A DNA stretch of 64,000 bases from MPNP01 sp965221445 (GTDB lineage Bacteria; Pseudomonadota; Alphaproteobacteria; Rhodobacterales; Rhodobacteraceae). The translations under genes and the position numbers were made by a program. Shown here in pieces: positions 17,975 through 27,163 of the stretch; the stretch's first letter is position 1; each line of letters starts with the position of its first letter. The notes under the pieces are model-generated. The model had not been told where the DNA came from and ran no database searches. It saw nothing but the letters and a program-made list of their open reading frames with translations. The stretch lies in the NCBI GenBank assembly GCA_965221445.1, contig CBDCSF010000013.1:372001-436000 (forward strand), given 5' to 3'.

Positions 17975-19026
17975 TCTTAGTGAGCGACCTTATAGTCAGA
18001 AAACAGGGAAATGCCGGCTGGATTACTTTAAATCGCCCCAAAGCACTGAATGCCCTGACACATGGAATGTGCAAAGGAATTGAAAAGTTTCTGGATCAAT
18101 GGAAATTTGATGAAACGATAAGGGTTATCATTTTCGATGCAGTTGGTGAGAAAGCCTTTTGTGCAGGAGGTGATATCACTGAAATGTACAAAAGAGGAAA
18201 GGCCGGAGACTTTGACTATGGTCATGCATTTTGGCGGGATGAATATCGTCTGAATGCCAAAATCCATAATTACCCCAAGCCAATTGCCAGTTTTTTAAGC
18301 GGCTTTACCATGGGAGGGGGCGTAGGGATAGGTTGTCATGGGAAGTATCGGATCGTCGGTGAATCGAGTAAAATTGCAATGCCGGAATGTACCATTGGAT
18401 TAGTTCCCGATGTTGGTGGCTCCTACATTTTGGCAAATTCTCCCGGTCACTTGGGGGAGTATTTTGGATTGACCGGAACACGTATGGGGCCTTATGATGC
18501 CATTCTGATTGGGTTTGCTGACTATTTCATTCCTGAAATATATTGGGAAGAGGTTAAGGAAAAACTGTTTTCAACAGGCAATATAACTTCAATTGACAAT
18601 TATTTTTCGGAACTGGAACCGAACACTCAACTTCTTGAGGTGCATGATTTGATCGACCGGATTTTCAGTAAGGATGCCATTGGTGAAATAGAGAACACAC
18701 TTCTGGAATTGGGATCAGATTGGAGCAATGACGTATTAAAAAAGATGTACAGAAATTCTCCTCTTTCCCTGGCCTGTGCTTTAAAGCTGATTAGGAACCA
18801 AAGGAATTCAAAAACGATTGAAGAGGCCTTGGACCTGGAATTCAGATTTACCTATCGTTCAGCCCAGTATAGCGATTTCATTGAAGGAATTAGAGCACAG
18901 GTTATAGACAAGGATTTCAAACCCAGGTGGAAGCACTCATCGCTAGGTGAGGTTAGTCCAAAAGATGTGGATTTCATGTTTGAACCCCTAGATGAGCAAT
19001 CACTTAATTGGAAAGGACTACAGTGA
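17971..19026 (+). CDS. 3-hydroxyisobutyryl-CoA hydrolase (crotonase family)
   Basis: Releases 3-hydroxyisobutyrate from its CoA ester in valine degradation. 351 residues, longer than plain enoyl-CoA hydratases and typical of HIBCH. CAGGDITEMYKRG forms the oxyanion hole; GFTMGGGVGIGCHGKYRI and MPECTIGLVPDVGGSY contain the catalytic Glu and the HIBCH-type Asp. The C-terminal region ends with the DFIEGIRAQVIDKDFKPRW segment seen in the family. GTG at 17971 overlaps the preceding stop; a second GTG at 17980 is also possible. Confidence 0.91.
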   Translation: MILVSDLIVRKQGNAGWITLNRPKALNALTHGMCKGIEKFLDQWKFDETIRVIIFDAVGEKAFCAGGDITEMYKRGKAGDFDYGHAFWRDEYRLNAKIHNYPKPIASFLSGFTMGGGVGIGCHGKYRIVGESSKIAMPECTIGLVPDVGGSYILANSPGHLGEYFGLTGTRMGPYDAILIGFADYFIPEIYWEEVKEKLFSTGNITSIDNYFSELEPNTQLLEVHDLIDRIFSKDAIGEIENTLLELGSDWSNDVLKKMYRNSPLSLACALKLIRNQRNSKTIEEALDLEFRFTYRSAQYSDFIEGIRAQVIDKDFKPRWKHSSLGEVSPKDVDFMFEPLDEQSLNWKGLQ

Positions 19027-19883
19027 ATATTGGTTTTATTGGTTTGGGAAACATGGGATTCCCCATGGCACAAAACCTCAACGAAGCTGGCAAGAAAGTA
19101 TATGGCTTTGATGTTACAGATAAGTACCCAGATGGCGTGATACCTTGCTCTTCTGCTGCTGAAGCTTCAATGGACAAAGATATTGTAATTTCCATGCTTC
19201 CAAGTGGGTCTATACTAAATGATGTAGCGAATGAAATCATTCCCGTCATGAAGGAAGGCTCTCTATTTGCCGATTGCTCTACAGTCGAGGTTGATACTGC
19301 GATTCAGGTAGCAAAAATGGCGAAGCAGAGAGGTTTGGAATTTATTGATGGCCCTGTTTCAGGTGGAAGCCTTGGTGCCAAAGCCGGAACCTTGACATTT
19401 ATGGTTGGTGGTGAAGACGTTGCCTTCAAAAGGATCAAACCTCTACTGGAGATTATGGGTGGAAAAATTATCCATTGTGGGCCCTCTGGAACAGGTCAGG
19501 CAGCAAAAATATGTAATAACATGATTTTGGGTGCTACCATGATCGTTACCTGTGAAGCATATGGTCTTGCCCAAAAATTAAATCTTGATCATGAAGTTTT
19601 ATACGAGGTTGTTTCACAATCGTCAGGATTTAGCTGGTCAAATAACGTATACTGCCCTCTACCTGGAATAGGCCCACAATCACCCGCTGATAATAATTAT
19701 AAACCAGGATTTTCAGCAGCCTTAATGTTAAAGGATTTGCTTTTATCTCAACAGGCTTCGAAAACGGTTGGTTTTGATACTGAGTTGGGAGCAAAAGCAA
19801 CTGAATTTTACACAAGGTTCTGCGAAGAAGGAAATGGCCATCAAGATTTTTCTTCTGTGATTCTACCTTTACTTTGTAGATAA
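19023..19883 (+). CDS. mmsB: 3-hydroxyisobutyrate dehydrogenase
   Basis: NAD-dependent oxidation of 3-hydroxyisobutyrate to methylmalonate semialdehyde, the substrate of MmsA four genes upstream. GTG at 19023 gives about 286 residues and starts directly at NIGFIGLGNMGFPMAQNL, the Rossmann motif; it overlaps the preceding stop by four bases and has GGAAAGGA upstream. DGPVSGGSLGAKAGTLTFMVGG (substrate loop) and AAKICNNM (catalytic Lys) are intact. An in-frame TTG at 19008 is possible but less likely. Confidence 0.93.
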   Translation: MNIGFIGLGNMGFPMAQNLNEAGKKVYGFDVTDKYPDGVIPCSSAAEASMDKDIVISMLPSGSILNDVANEIIPVMKEGSLFADCSTVEVDTAIQVAKMAKQRGLEFIDGPVSGGSLGAKAGTLTFMVGGEDVAFKRIKPLLEIMGGKIIHCGPSGTGQAAKICNNMILGATMIVTCEAYGLAQKLNLDHEVLYEVVSQSSGFSWSNNVYCPLPGIGPQSPADNNYKPGFSAALMLKDLLLSQQASKTVGFDTELGAKATEFYTRFCEEGNGHQDFSSVILPLLCR

Positions 19884-20033
19884 CAATAATGTATCAACAA
19901 ACCAAACTCTGAGATTTGGAGCTACAAACGTGTAAAATTTGAAGAGAGATTCAGGATTAAAACTCGAAAATGATGGGAGATGATATTAAGAAATTTTTTG
20001 GATTGAAGATTTTGTGATTTTGGAATCTGCGTT

Positions 20034-20723
20034 GTGACCGTAGCTACCGGGACTTTCAAATATCAATTAGGAACCGCTCCTGTAACCGGGTGCGGTTTTT
20101 CTTACTCTAAGGTAGAACTGGATACTGCTTTGTCTGGTTCTGTTGCTCAAATTGTGTATGATGTTCAGGGTAATGAGGATTATGAGAAGGAACTTTCTAG
20201 TCTTGAGGAAACCGGTTTTGGAAATGAACTAGTTGAAAGTATGTTGGCTGATTCCAAGCAACCAGAAAATTGGCGAGTGGGTGAAGCATTGGCTGAGGCA
20301 TATTTGGTTCATCAAAAAGATTGTTTTTTCCCTTGGCCGATTAGCCGTGATCATCGCAAGAGAGGTTCAAGCCTGCCTGGGGCAGACCTAGTAGGCTTTC
20401 AATCCAACGGTAGTGATAATTATTTTGCATTCGTAGAAGTTAAAACATCAACTGATGGCAATTATCCTCCTAAAGTGATTTACGGCCCTACTGGTTTTCA
20501 AAAACAACTTGAGGATCTTAAATCTAAGGTGGAGATAAGGAAAGATTTGGTTGAGTATCTCTACCATCGAGCAAAAAACACACAATGGAAATCCCGTTGG
20601 AATTCCGCTGTGAAAAAGTTCCTTCAGAACAAGACAAATGTCCGAATTTTTGGCTTTTTGGTCCGCGATGTTGAACCGAATGAAAAAGATCTAATACTAA
20701 ACCAACTAAGTAATAACCTATAG
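20034..20723 (+). pseudogene. hamA: hamA-like nuclease gene (Hachiman defence), 5' portion truncated by an IS
   Basis: 229 codons from GTG at 20034 to a stop at 20721-20723 supplied by the inserted element. The product has a DUF1837/HamA-like layout: GEALAEAYLV around residue 83, then a PD-(D/E)xK-type nuclease core with PGADLVGF (D118) and FAFVEVKTS (E135, K137), then VRIFGFLVRDVEPNEKDL. Removing the bases between the two flanking TA sites joins residue L225 in frame to a 45-residue tail encoded at 21995-22132, giving 270 residues. The truncated form keeps the catalytic residues and loses the final strand-helix segment. HamA senses or cuts DNA with the helicase HamB; here the pair is broken at the DNA level. 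The Hachiman assignment is by memory of family features, not a search. Confidence 0.72.
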
Positions 20724-21992
20724 GCCAATCCCACTCAAATGGTTTTCCGTCACCCTTTTCCTAGTGGACCGTGGCCCAAGAACGATGTCCAATTGATTTG
20801 ATGCGTTCGGGCTGTCCCGCAAAGTTTTCCCAAACCGCTGCAACCCTCGTCTTCACGTCTTCGGCGGTTTCGAACACCTGGTTGGCAAAATGGTTGGCCT
20901 TGAGGAACTGGAACACGTTTTCCGCCGCGTTCAGTTCCGGTGAATAGGGTGGCAACCTCAGGACCGATACATTGTCCGGGCAAACAAGGTCCTTGGACCG
21001 ATGCCATCCGGCCCCGTCGAAGATGACCAAGGCATGACGTTCCTTGGGAACCATGGTTCCGATATCCTTCAGATGCCTGTTCATCTCGACGGTATTGGCT
21101 CGGTCACAGACATGGCCGATGGCTTCGCCCCTGGCCGGGCAAAGGGCACTGAACAGGTAGCAATACCCATAGCGGTAATCACGTGGTATCCGGGGGCCGG
21201 GTTCCCTTGCGGGCCCAGACCCGGCTGAGCATGCCCTTTTGGCCGATGCGTGCCTCGTCTTGGAACCAGACATCAACCTTGGCAGGATCGGTTCCGGCCG
21301 GAAGATGGGATGTGGCAATCTTCCCGAAACCGGTACGAAAAGCCTCTTGGGCCTTCCTGTCCGTCTTCGGATGAATGGGACATGGGGAAAGTTTGCGGAA
21401 ACCCATCTTGCGGATCAAAAGACGGATTCCCTCCCGCGACAGGGTGACTTCAAAAACCCGGGAAATGACGTCCTTCAGCAAGGCCACCGTCCATCCTGAC
21501 AAACCCTCGGGGGGACCTGTATCAAGCCACCCCTTCAGAATCGACAACTGCCCGTGGTCAAGAATGGATGGACGTCCTTGGCGTGGACGGTCGCAAAGGC
21601 CAGCCGGACCGTCCTCGTTATAGCGCAATATCCAGTCCCGCAACGTCTGGAGTCCCACACCGGCCTGATGGGCAATGCTTGTACGGCTTGCAACGCCGGC
21701 ACAAACACCGGCAATGGCCAAAAGGCGGCGTGAGTGGTTGGCATCCTTGCATTTCAGGGCCATCTGCCTTACTTGATGATGTGTGTAATCGGTATTGGTG
21801 ATCGCAATCGCTGCGGACATGCTATCCTCCTTTGTAAGAACTTTTTATGATATCCATACAGTAGGTGGAAACAGTACCGATTACATCATCTCAATGGCTG
21901 TACTTGATGGCTGTAAATGTGATGGTCCCAGGGCTTCAAACCTGACCGGTGGTTGGTTTGGTGCTATGAGTCATTACTTATTTGTTTTAGTA
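20709..21992 (-). mobile_element. IS630-family insertion sequence in hamA
   Basis: About 1.28 kb, visibly GC-richer than its surroundings, encoding one IS630-type transposase on the minus strand. It is flanked by TA (20707-20708 and 21993-21994), the IS630/Tc1-mariner target. Imperfect terminal inverted repeats are visible: 20707-20726 matches the reverse complement of 21961-21980 at 15 of 20 positions, beginning with eight identical bases TAAGTAAT. The right repeat ends 12 bases short of the TA that restores the hamA frame, so the exact right boundary is ambiguous (21978 or 21992). Confidence 0.82.
20761..21820 (-). CDS. IS630-family DDE transposase, in two frames
   Basis: N-terminal frame 21820-21179 (213 codons): helix-turn-helix region (ASRTSIAHQAGVGLQTLRDWILRY) and the first catalytic Asp in VWFQDEARIGQ. 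The C-terminal frame, ending at 20761, carries the second Asp in VIFDGAGWH and the Glu in YSPELNAAENVFQFLK. The reading must shift by +1 at a run of five C on the coding strand (21192-21196) to join the two. That is either programmed frameshifting, a disabling one-base insertion, or a homopolymer error. The ATG at 21820 has a strong AAAGGAGG Shine-Dalgarno. Confidence 0.85.
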
Positions 21993-21994
21993 TA

Positions 21995-22132
21995 AGTAAT
22001 CTAGTTTCCGGTCTTGCTCAAGATCAGTATCCAGAAATGGTGATCAAATTATTAGCTCTTTATTTACCGCATGACAGTATTGATCAACTGAGCGATAAGG
22101 TTGTCTACTTTAGAAATGAGGGTGTTGAATGA
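21995..22132 (+). pseudogene. hamA: hamA 3' fragment beyond the IS
   Basis: Encodes 45 residues in the frame that continues hamA once the IS is removed: SNLVSGLAQDQYPEM, then VIKLLALYLP (a strand like HamA C-termini) and a final helix. The stop overlaps the hamB ATG as ATGA, so in the ancestral locus hamB translation was coupled to hamA. No own Shine-Dalgarno or start is evident, so the fragment is probably not made as a separate protein. Confidence 0.72.
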
Positions 22133-25100
22133 ACGTAACAGAAGCATCCCTGAAAAGAATAGAACAACACTGGGCTGTTCAGGCTATTGGTAAGGAAGAT
22201 ATCAAACGATCTGTAGAACTGGCCAACCGTCTTCTAGTAGATAAGGCCGTTGGAAATCAGATACATTTTAACTACAAATTCACAGCATTTGATTATGATC
22301 TACTAGACAGAGTTGCGATGGCTTACGAGTTAGCAGCCATAGAAGGAATGAATGATTTTCTGCATCAAGTTTCTTCCAACCAAGAACTAAGAGAGCAGTG
22401 TGCTTCTGGTGCCTACCGTGCATTTGAAATTCGAAGGCATTTAGACCTCCCTTTGGAACATGAACAAAAGATTTTTTACATTCTACACCTATCTTCTTTG
22501 GCTTATTGCGGGGAAAGATGGACAGACCTACGTCGCTGGTACAATGAAAACAATCATATCCTTAAGGTACCATCAGTTGCAAACTCACCCTGGGATGAAC
22601 GTATGCTCTACCGTCTTTTTGAATGCTGGATACGACTTTTCAGAAAAAAAAGGTGGGATGATCTTGATCGAATCCGTGAGATTATTGCAGGTTTAAGAGA
22701 AGATCAGAAGCAATATGAAGTTGGAGTTCTAAACGATTCGAGTAGTGCCACAAACCGTTCAATGGCTTTTCGACTTATAAGTCTTTACCACTGGGCTAGG
22801 GCTACAGAGATCTTGGCACAGTATATGTTGCAAGGGGAAACTTCCAATGTAGTCACAATGCTGAACAAACATTTTGAGTTAGCTATCAAAACTGCGGAAG
22901 GAGATATACAACTCGAAATATTGTTGCGTTGGTTGCACATTGCTGGCCGTCAAATGATTACTGAATCTATCTGGTGGGTAGCACGTAATATTAACTCTCG
23001 AGTTACTAAATTTGTGCGTAATGTAACCAAACAGCAGGCATTGTTCGAATTATTACCTCCACAAAGAACTGCAATTCAGGAAAAAGGGCTTCTTGATCAG
23101 GCCGCAACAGCTATTGTCGTTGATATGCCAACCTCGGGTGGAAAAACATTGCTTGCACAATTTAGGATATTACAGGCACTTAATCAATTTGATCAGGATG
23201 AAGCGGGTAAGGGTTGGGTGGCTTATGTAGCACCAACTAAAGCGCTAACTAACCAAATTACCCGAAGGCTCAGACACGATTTTGTACCAATCGGAGTGAA
23301 AGTTGAACAACTCAATGGAGCGATTGAAATCGATGCTTTTGAAGAAGATATTTTAGATGAAAAAGACAATTCGGATGCTTTCGATGTTTTGGTTGCAACA
23401 CCGGAAAAACTGCAACTTATCATTCGAAATAAAAAGGTATCTCGTCCCTTAGCCTTGGTTGTCATGGATGAAGCACATAACATTGAGGATGAAACTCGTG
23501 GATTGAGAATTGAATTACTACTTGCTACGATCAAGGGCGAATGCAGTGCTGCCAACTTTTTACTATTGATGCCCTTTGTTGACAAACCTGAAATTCTGAC
23601 ACGATGGCTTGCACAGGATATTAACGCCGGACGGTCCATCAGTTTGGGAACTACACCTTGGAAACCCAATGAACGAATTGTAGGTATGTTCCATGCGGTA
23701 GCAAACGACTCTATCAATGCAGGTTGGCGTTTGAAATACAAAACACTTACAACTACACCGAAGACGATTCACTTGGAAGGTGAACATCTTCTAGGTGATG
23801 TTAAGCCATTGGGTTTACCCAAAAGCAAAGTTCTGAAAAATGGTAAGCAGGTTGGAATAACCTTACAGACTGCAGCAATGGCTAGATTCATGTCTGATCG
23901 AGGAACCAGTATTGCAGTTGCAAATAATACAGACTGGGTATGGAACATGGCTCGAAAGATTAGTGAGAATTTACAACCATTAAACCGGATTTCGGATGAA
24001 ATTAAACTGGTTCAGAAATTCCTACGCTCAGAAATAAGCAGAAATTTTGAACTTATTCATATGCTTGACCGTGGTGTAGGAGTACATCACTCTGGCCTTT
24101 CCGATGAAGTCAGAGCACTTATGGAACGGCTTGCTGAGAAGGGAGATCTTCGGGTCCTTTGTGCAACGACTACCATTGCACAGGGTATAAATTTCCCGGT
24201 TTCCTCGGTATTTCTTGCATCAAACAAATATCCATATGGAAAAGAAATGTCACCTCGTGAGTTCTGGAATCTTGTGGGGCGTGCAGGCCGAATGAACCAC
24301 GACAGTTTAGGTGTTGTGGGTCTCGCTGCGGGAACAGAACCTCGGAAAATAAATGAATACGTTTCCCGAACTACCGGAGAACTGGTTTCCCGACTGGTGA
24401 AGATGCTTGATGAGCTTGAACAGGTGGGAAAGTTAAATGATTTGGAGACCATTATACAGAACGAACAGTGGGAGGATTTCCGTTGTTATGTAGCACATTT
24501 ATGGAATGAAAAGAAAAACCTAGAGGCCGTACTTTCTGATACAGAACAACTACTCCGAAGTACACTCGGGTATGGATGGCTAGAAAGCAGACCTGACCAA
24601 AAATACAAGGCAGAAAAACTTCTTGAAGTTACTAAATTTTATGCCCGAACTCTCTCAGATAAACCTGGGCATGCGTCACTTGCAGATATGACAGGCTTTT
24701 CACCAGAAGGTGTTGGTAGGGCATTGACTGGAATGAATTCGCTGAAAAATAAAATGACTGCTGAAGACTGGAAGCCAGATAGTCTTTTTGGTAGTCATTC
24801 CGGTATGGCAGAACTCTATGGAGTCATGTTAAAAATTCCCCAACTTAAGGGTAACCTCGAAGAGATTACAAATCGGGGTCTTGAGCACAACCAGATCGCA
24901 AAAATCACAAAAGACTGGGTTACAGGTAAAAGCATTGAAGAAATTGCCTATGATTATTTCAAGGGTGGGGAAAATCAAACCAAGGCTCTAACTGCTGCAT
25001 GTAAGGCCATATATAGAACTCTTGTGAATAACGGGACTTGGGGAATGTCTGCTTTAAGTCGTTTATCAAATATTGATTTTGAACAACTATCTGATTCTGA

Positions 25101-25383
25101 GAAGCGACAAATTAATATGATTCCTGCAATGATTTATCATGGTGTAAAGTCAGAAGAAGGGGTTTTGCTTCGTATGAATTCTGTACCGAGAACAATTGCG
25201 GAATCTCTAGGAAATTTAATGAAAAGTTCTGAGCTAAAGGAGAAGTTCACTGTTCAGGATGCTCGCATGTTTTTGAAGCAATCTGATATTTCAGCATGGG
25301 AAAAGGCAGTCCCTCAAACATCATCTCTTTCTGGAGGAGAATATAAGCAAATTTGGGAGATACTTTCAGGGGAAGAAAGATAA
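22129..25383 (+). CDS. hamB: HamB-like Ski2-type SF2 helicase (Hachiman defence)
   Basis: 1084 residues. The first ~310 are helical and unique to this family. The helicase core follows: Walker A MPTSGGKT (residues 333-340), AYVAPTKALTNQI (motif Ia), VATPEKL, Walker B DEAH (447-450), then GVGVHHSGL and VLCATTTIAQGINFPV (motifs IV-V) and GRAGR (717-721, motif VI). The last ~300 residues are again alpha-helical. Ski2/Brr2-like order, ATGA overlap with the hamA tail and the DUF1837-like partner point to Hachiman, where HamB unwinds DNA and licenses HamA. The gene itself shows no damage, but the IS has cut it off from its native upstream coupling. Confidence 0.8.
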   Translation: MNVTEASLKRIEQHWAVQAIGKEDIKRSVELANRLLVDKAVGNQIHFNYKFTAFDYDLLDRVAMAYELAAIEGMNDFLHQVSSNQELREQCASGAYRAFEIRRHLDLPLEHEQKIFYILHLSSLAYCGERWTDLRRWYNENNHILKVPSVANSPWDERMLYRLFECWIRLFRKKRWDDLDRIREIIAGLREDQKQYEVGVLNDSSSATNRSMAFRLISLYHWARATEILAQYMLQGETSNVVTMLNKHFELAIKTAEGDIQLEILLRWLHIAGRQMITESIWWVARNINSRVTKFVRNVTKQQALFELLPPQRTAIQEKGLLDQAATAIVVDMPTSGGKTLLAQFRILQALNQFDQDEAGKGWVAYVAPTKALTNQITRRLRHDFVPIGVKVEQLNGAIEIDAFEEDILDEKDNSDAFDVLVATPEKLQLIIRNKKVSRPLALVVMDEAHNIEDETRGLRIELLLATIKGECSAANFLLLMPFVDKPEILTRWLAQDINAGRSISLGTTPWKPNERIVGMFHAVANDSINAGWRLKYKTLTTTPKTIHLEGEHLLGDVKPLGLPKSKVLKNGKQVGITLQTAAMARFMSDRGTSIAVANNTDWVWNMARKISENLQPLNRISDEIKLVQKFLRSEISRNFELIHMLDRGVGVHHSGLSDEVRALMERLAEKGDLRVLCATTTIAQGINFPVSSVFLASNKYPYGKEMSPREFWNLVGRAGRMNHDSLGVVGLAAGTEPRKINEYVSRTTGELVSRLVKMLDELEQVGKLNDLETIIQNEQWEDFRCYVAHLWNEKKNLEAVLSDTEQLLRSTLGYGWLESRPDQKYKAEKLLEVTKFYARTLSDKPGHASLADMTGFSPEGVGRALTGMNSLKNKMTAEDWKPDSLFGSHSGMAELYGVMLKIPQLKGNLEEITNRGLEHNQIAKITKDWVTGKSIEEIAYDYFKGGENQTKALTAACKAIYRTLVNNGTWGMSALSRLSNIDFEQLSDSEKRQINMIPAMIYHGVKSEEGVLLRMNSVPRTIAESLGNLMKSSELKEKFTVQDARMFLKQSDISAWEKAVPQTSSLSGGEYKQIWEILSGEER

Positions 25384-25688
25384 GAACTTACTGATACAAA
25401 TTCAGAACTTGTAACCAACACACACTGGATATGAAGGCAACAAATTCGTTTATATATAAACCCGATTTAGTTTTTGCATTTCCAAATTTAAAGAATTACA
25501 AGATTCGGAACAACTGGAAAAATATCTCCTAGCTGAGATTACCTGACAATTATATTTTGGAGGAATAAATTCTTCGTATTTTTGTTAACTTATCCACAAA
25601 AAAACTACCTACATTTTGAAACTCACACCAAAGGTTCTAGATATTTACTTCTAGCCGTACAAGCGCTGAATGGATTGAAATAATTATT
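25384..25688. other. Intergenic region after hamB
   Basis: About 305 AT-rich bases with no credible gene, RNA or repeat. TTAACTTATCCACAAAA near 25583 is a chance-level DnaA-box-like string without clustering. The decarboxylase ATG at 25689 has no strong Shine-Dalgarno. Confidence 0.45.
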
Positions 25689-27128
25689 ATGAAACATTCC
25701 GATTTACCTAAATGGTCTAGTGAAACTTCCAAATGGGCAGAGGACTATTATACAAAGTTGGCCAAGCAAGCGGTCCGTTCCCAAGTCAAACCAGGTGAAA
25801 TAGCAGCTCTTTTGCCGGCCAACCCACCTGAAAATCCCGAGGATATGGAAGTAATTTTCAACGATTTCAAAGAAATCATACCAAAGGGAATGACACATTG
25901 GCAGCATCCTCGATTCTTTGCATATTTTGTTTCCAATGCTTCACCGGCATCAATCATAGCTGAACAACTGGTAAACTACATGGCTACCAATTGTATGCTG
26001 TGGCAGACTTCACCTGCAGCCACGGAATTGGAGGAAAGGATGATTCAGTGGCTAGGTCAGGCATTTGGTTTACCAGCAAGATTTACAGGTTTAATCCAGG
26101 ATACAGCCTCTTCCGCGACGTTGGCAGCGGTATTAACCATGAGAGAGAAAGTCCTGAATTGGAAAGGGCTTAATCAGGGGTTAAAGCATTCTCCTCAGTT
26201 ACGAATTTATGCCTCAAAAGAGAACCATTCCTCTATTGAAAAAGCAGTGAAACTTTCTGGGATTGGTTTTGATAACCTCAGGTTCCCCCGAGCATTGCCA
26301 AACAGATCAATGGACCCGGTAAGCCTTCGTGAAATGATAATAGAAGATCTAGATGCTGGATATAAGCCGGCAGGTCTGGTACTTTGTGTCGGAGGTACCG
26401 CAACTGGTGCAATTGACAGCCTTGCCGAACCAATACAAATTGCGAAGGAATTTGATCTCTACACGCATGTTGATGCTGCGTGGGCCGGGACAGCCATGTT
26501 ATGTCCTGAGTTCAGATACTTATGGAAAGGCGTGGAAGGTGCTGATTCGATTGTGGTAAACCCCCATAAATGGCTTGGTATGCAATTGGAATGCTCTATA
26601 CAGTTTCTCGCTGATCCCTCACTTCAATTAAGAACGGTTGGTCTAAGACCTGACTATCTCAGAACCAAGGGAGAGGACAGTATCTCCAACCTGAGCGAAT
26701 TGGCGATTACCCTTGGCAGGAGATTTCGGGCTTTAAAAGTTTGGTTTACCTTGAGAGCCTATGGGCTTTCCGGTTTACGTGATTTAATCCGAAACCATGT
26801 TAAATGGTCTAATGAGGTGGAGAAGAAGTTCTGTTCAGATAGTGAATTTGATGTTACTTTCAGTTCTCCCCTGGCCTTATTCGGCTTTCGGTTTAAGCCT
26901 GAGGGATTTGATTCCGAGAAAGCAACCGAGCAACTTTTTGAAAGGATAAATGCTGATGGGAGAATTTACCTTACCCAAACTAAAATTGATGGTAAAACCA
27001 CCATAAGATTTACTTGTGGTACCTATTTAACAAAAAGAGAGGATGTCCTGTTGGCTTATGACGTTGCCAAGGAGCTAGGTTGCGAGATAAAAAATGAAAT
27101 GCCTATCCTGCCATCTTCTCAAAAGTAA
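25689..27128 (+). CDS. PLP-dependent group II (aromatic-L-amino-acid type) decarboxylase
   Basis: 479 residues of the fold-type I group II decarboxylase family, which makes amines such as tyramine or tryptamine from amino acids. Landmarks: MTHWQHPRFFAYF, QDTASSATLAAVLTMRE, the PLP-stacking His region YASKENHSS (H180), THVDAAWAGTAM (D262) and the Schiff-base lysine K294 in VVNPHKWLG. Whether the substrate is tyrosine, tryptophan, phenylalanine or something else is not readable. Stands 36 bases before an SDR gene on the same strand. Confidence 0.9.
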   Translation: MKHSDLPKWSSETSKWAEDYYTKLAKQAVRSQVKPGEIAALLPANPPENPEDMEVIFNDFKEIIPKGMTHWQHPRFFAYFVSNASPASIIAEQLVNYMATNCMLWQTSPAATELEERMIQWLGQAFGLPARFTGLIQDTASSATLAAVLTMREKVLNWKGLNQGLKHSPQLRIYASKENHSSIEKAVKLSGIGFDNLRFPRALPNRSMDPVSLREMIIEDLDAGYKPAGLVLCVGGTATGAIDSLAEPIQIAKEFDLYTHVDAAWAGTAMLCPEFRYLWKGVEGADSIVVNPHKWLGMQLECSIQFLADPSLQLRTVGLRPDYLRTKGEDSISNLSELAITLGRRFRALKVWFTLRAYGLSGLRDLIRNHVKWSNEVEKKFCSDSEFDVTFSSPLALFGFRFKPEGFDSEKATEQLFERINADGRIYLTQTKIDGKTTIRFTCGTYLTKREDVLLAYDVAKELGCEIKNEMPILPSSQK

Positions 27129-27163
27129 GCAAACCATTTTGGTCAACAATAATTGGTGTGTAA

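Noticed and set aside
20707..22000. Eight-base direct repeat TAAGTAAT read as a target-site duplication
   Set aside because: An IS630 element duplicates only TA; the remaining six bases on the left also belong to the terminal inverted repeat. A TA duplication alone restores the same frame.
25560..25610. DnaA-box-like TTATCCACA near 25590 as an origin signal
   Set aside because: A single box in an AT-rich gap without clustering or origin-linked genes.
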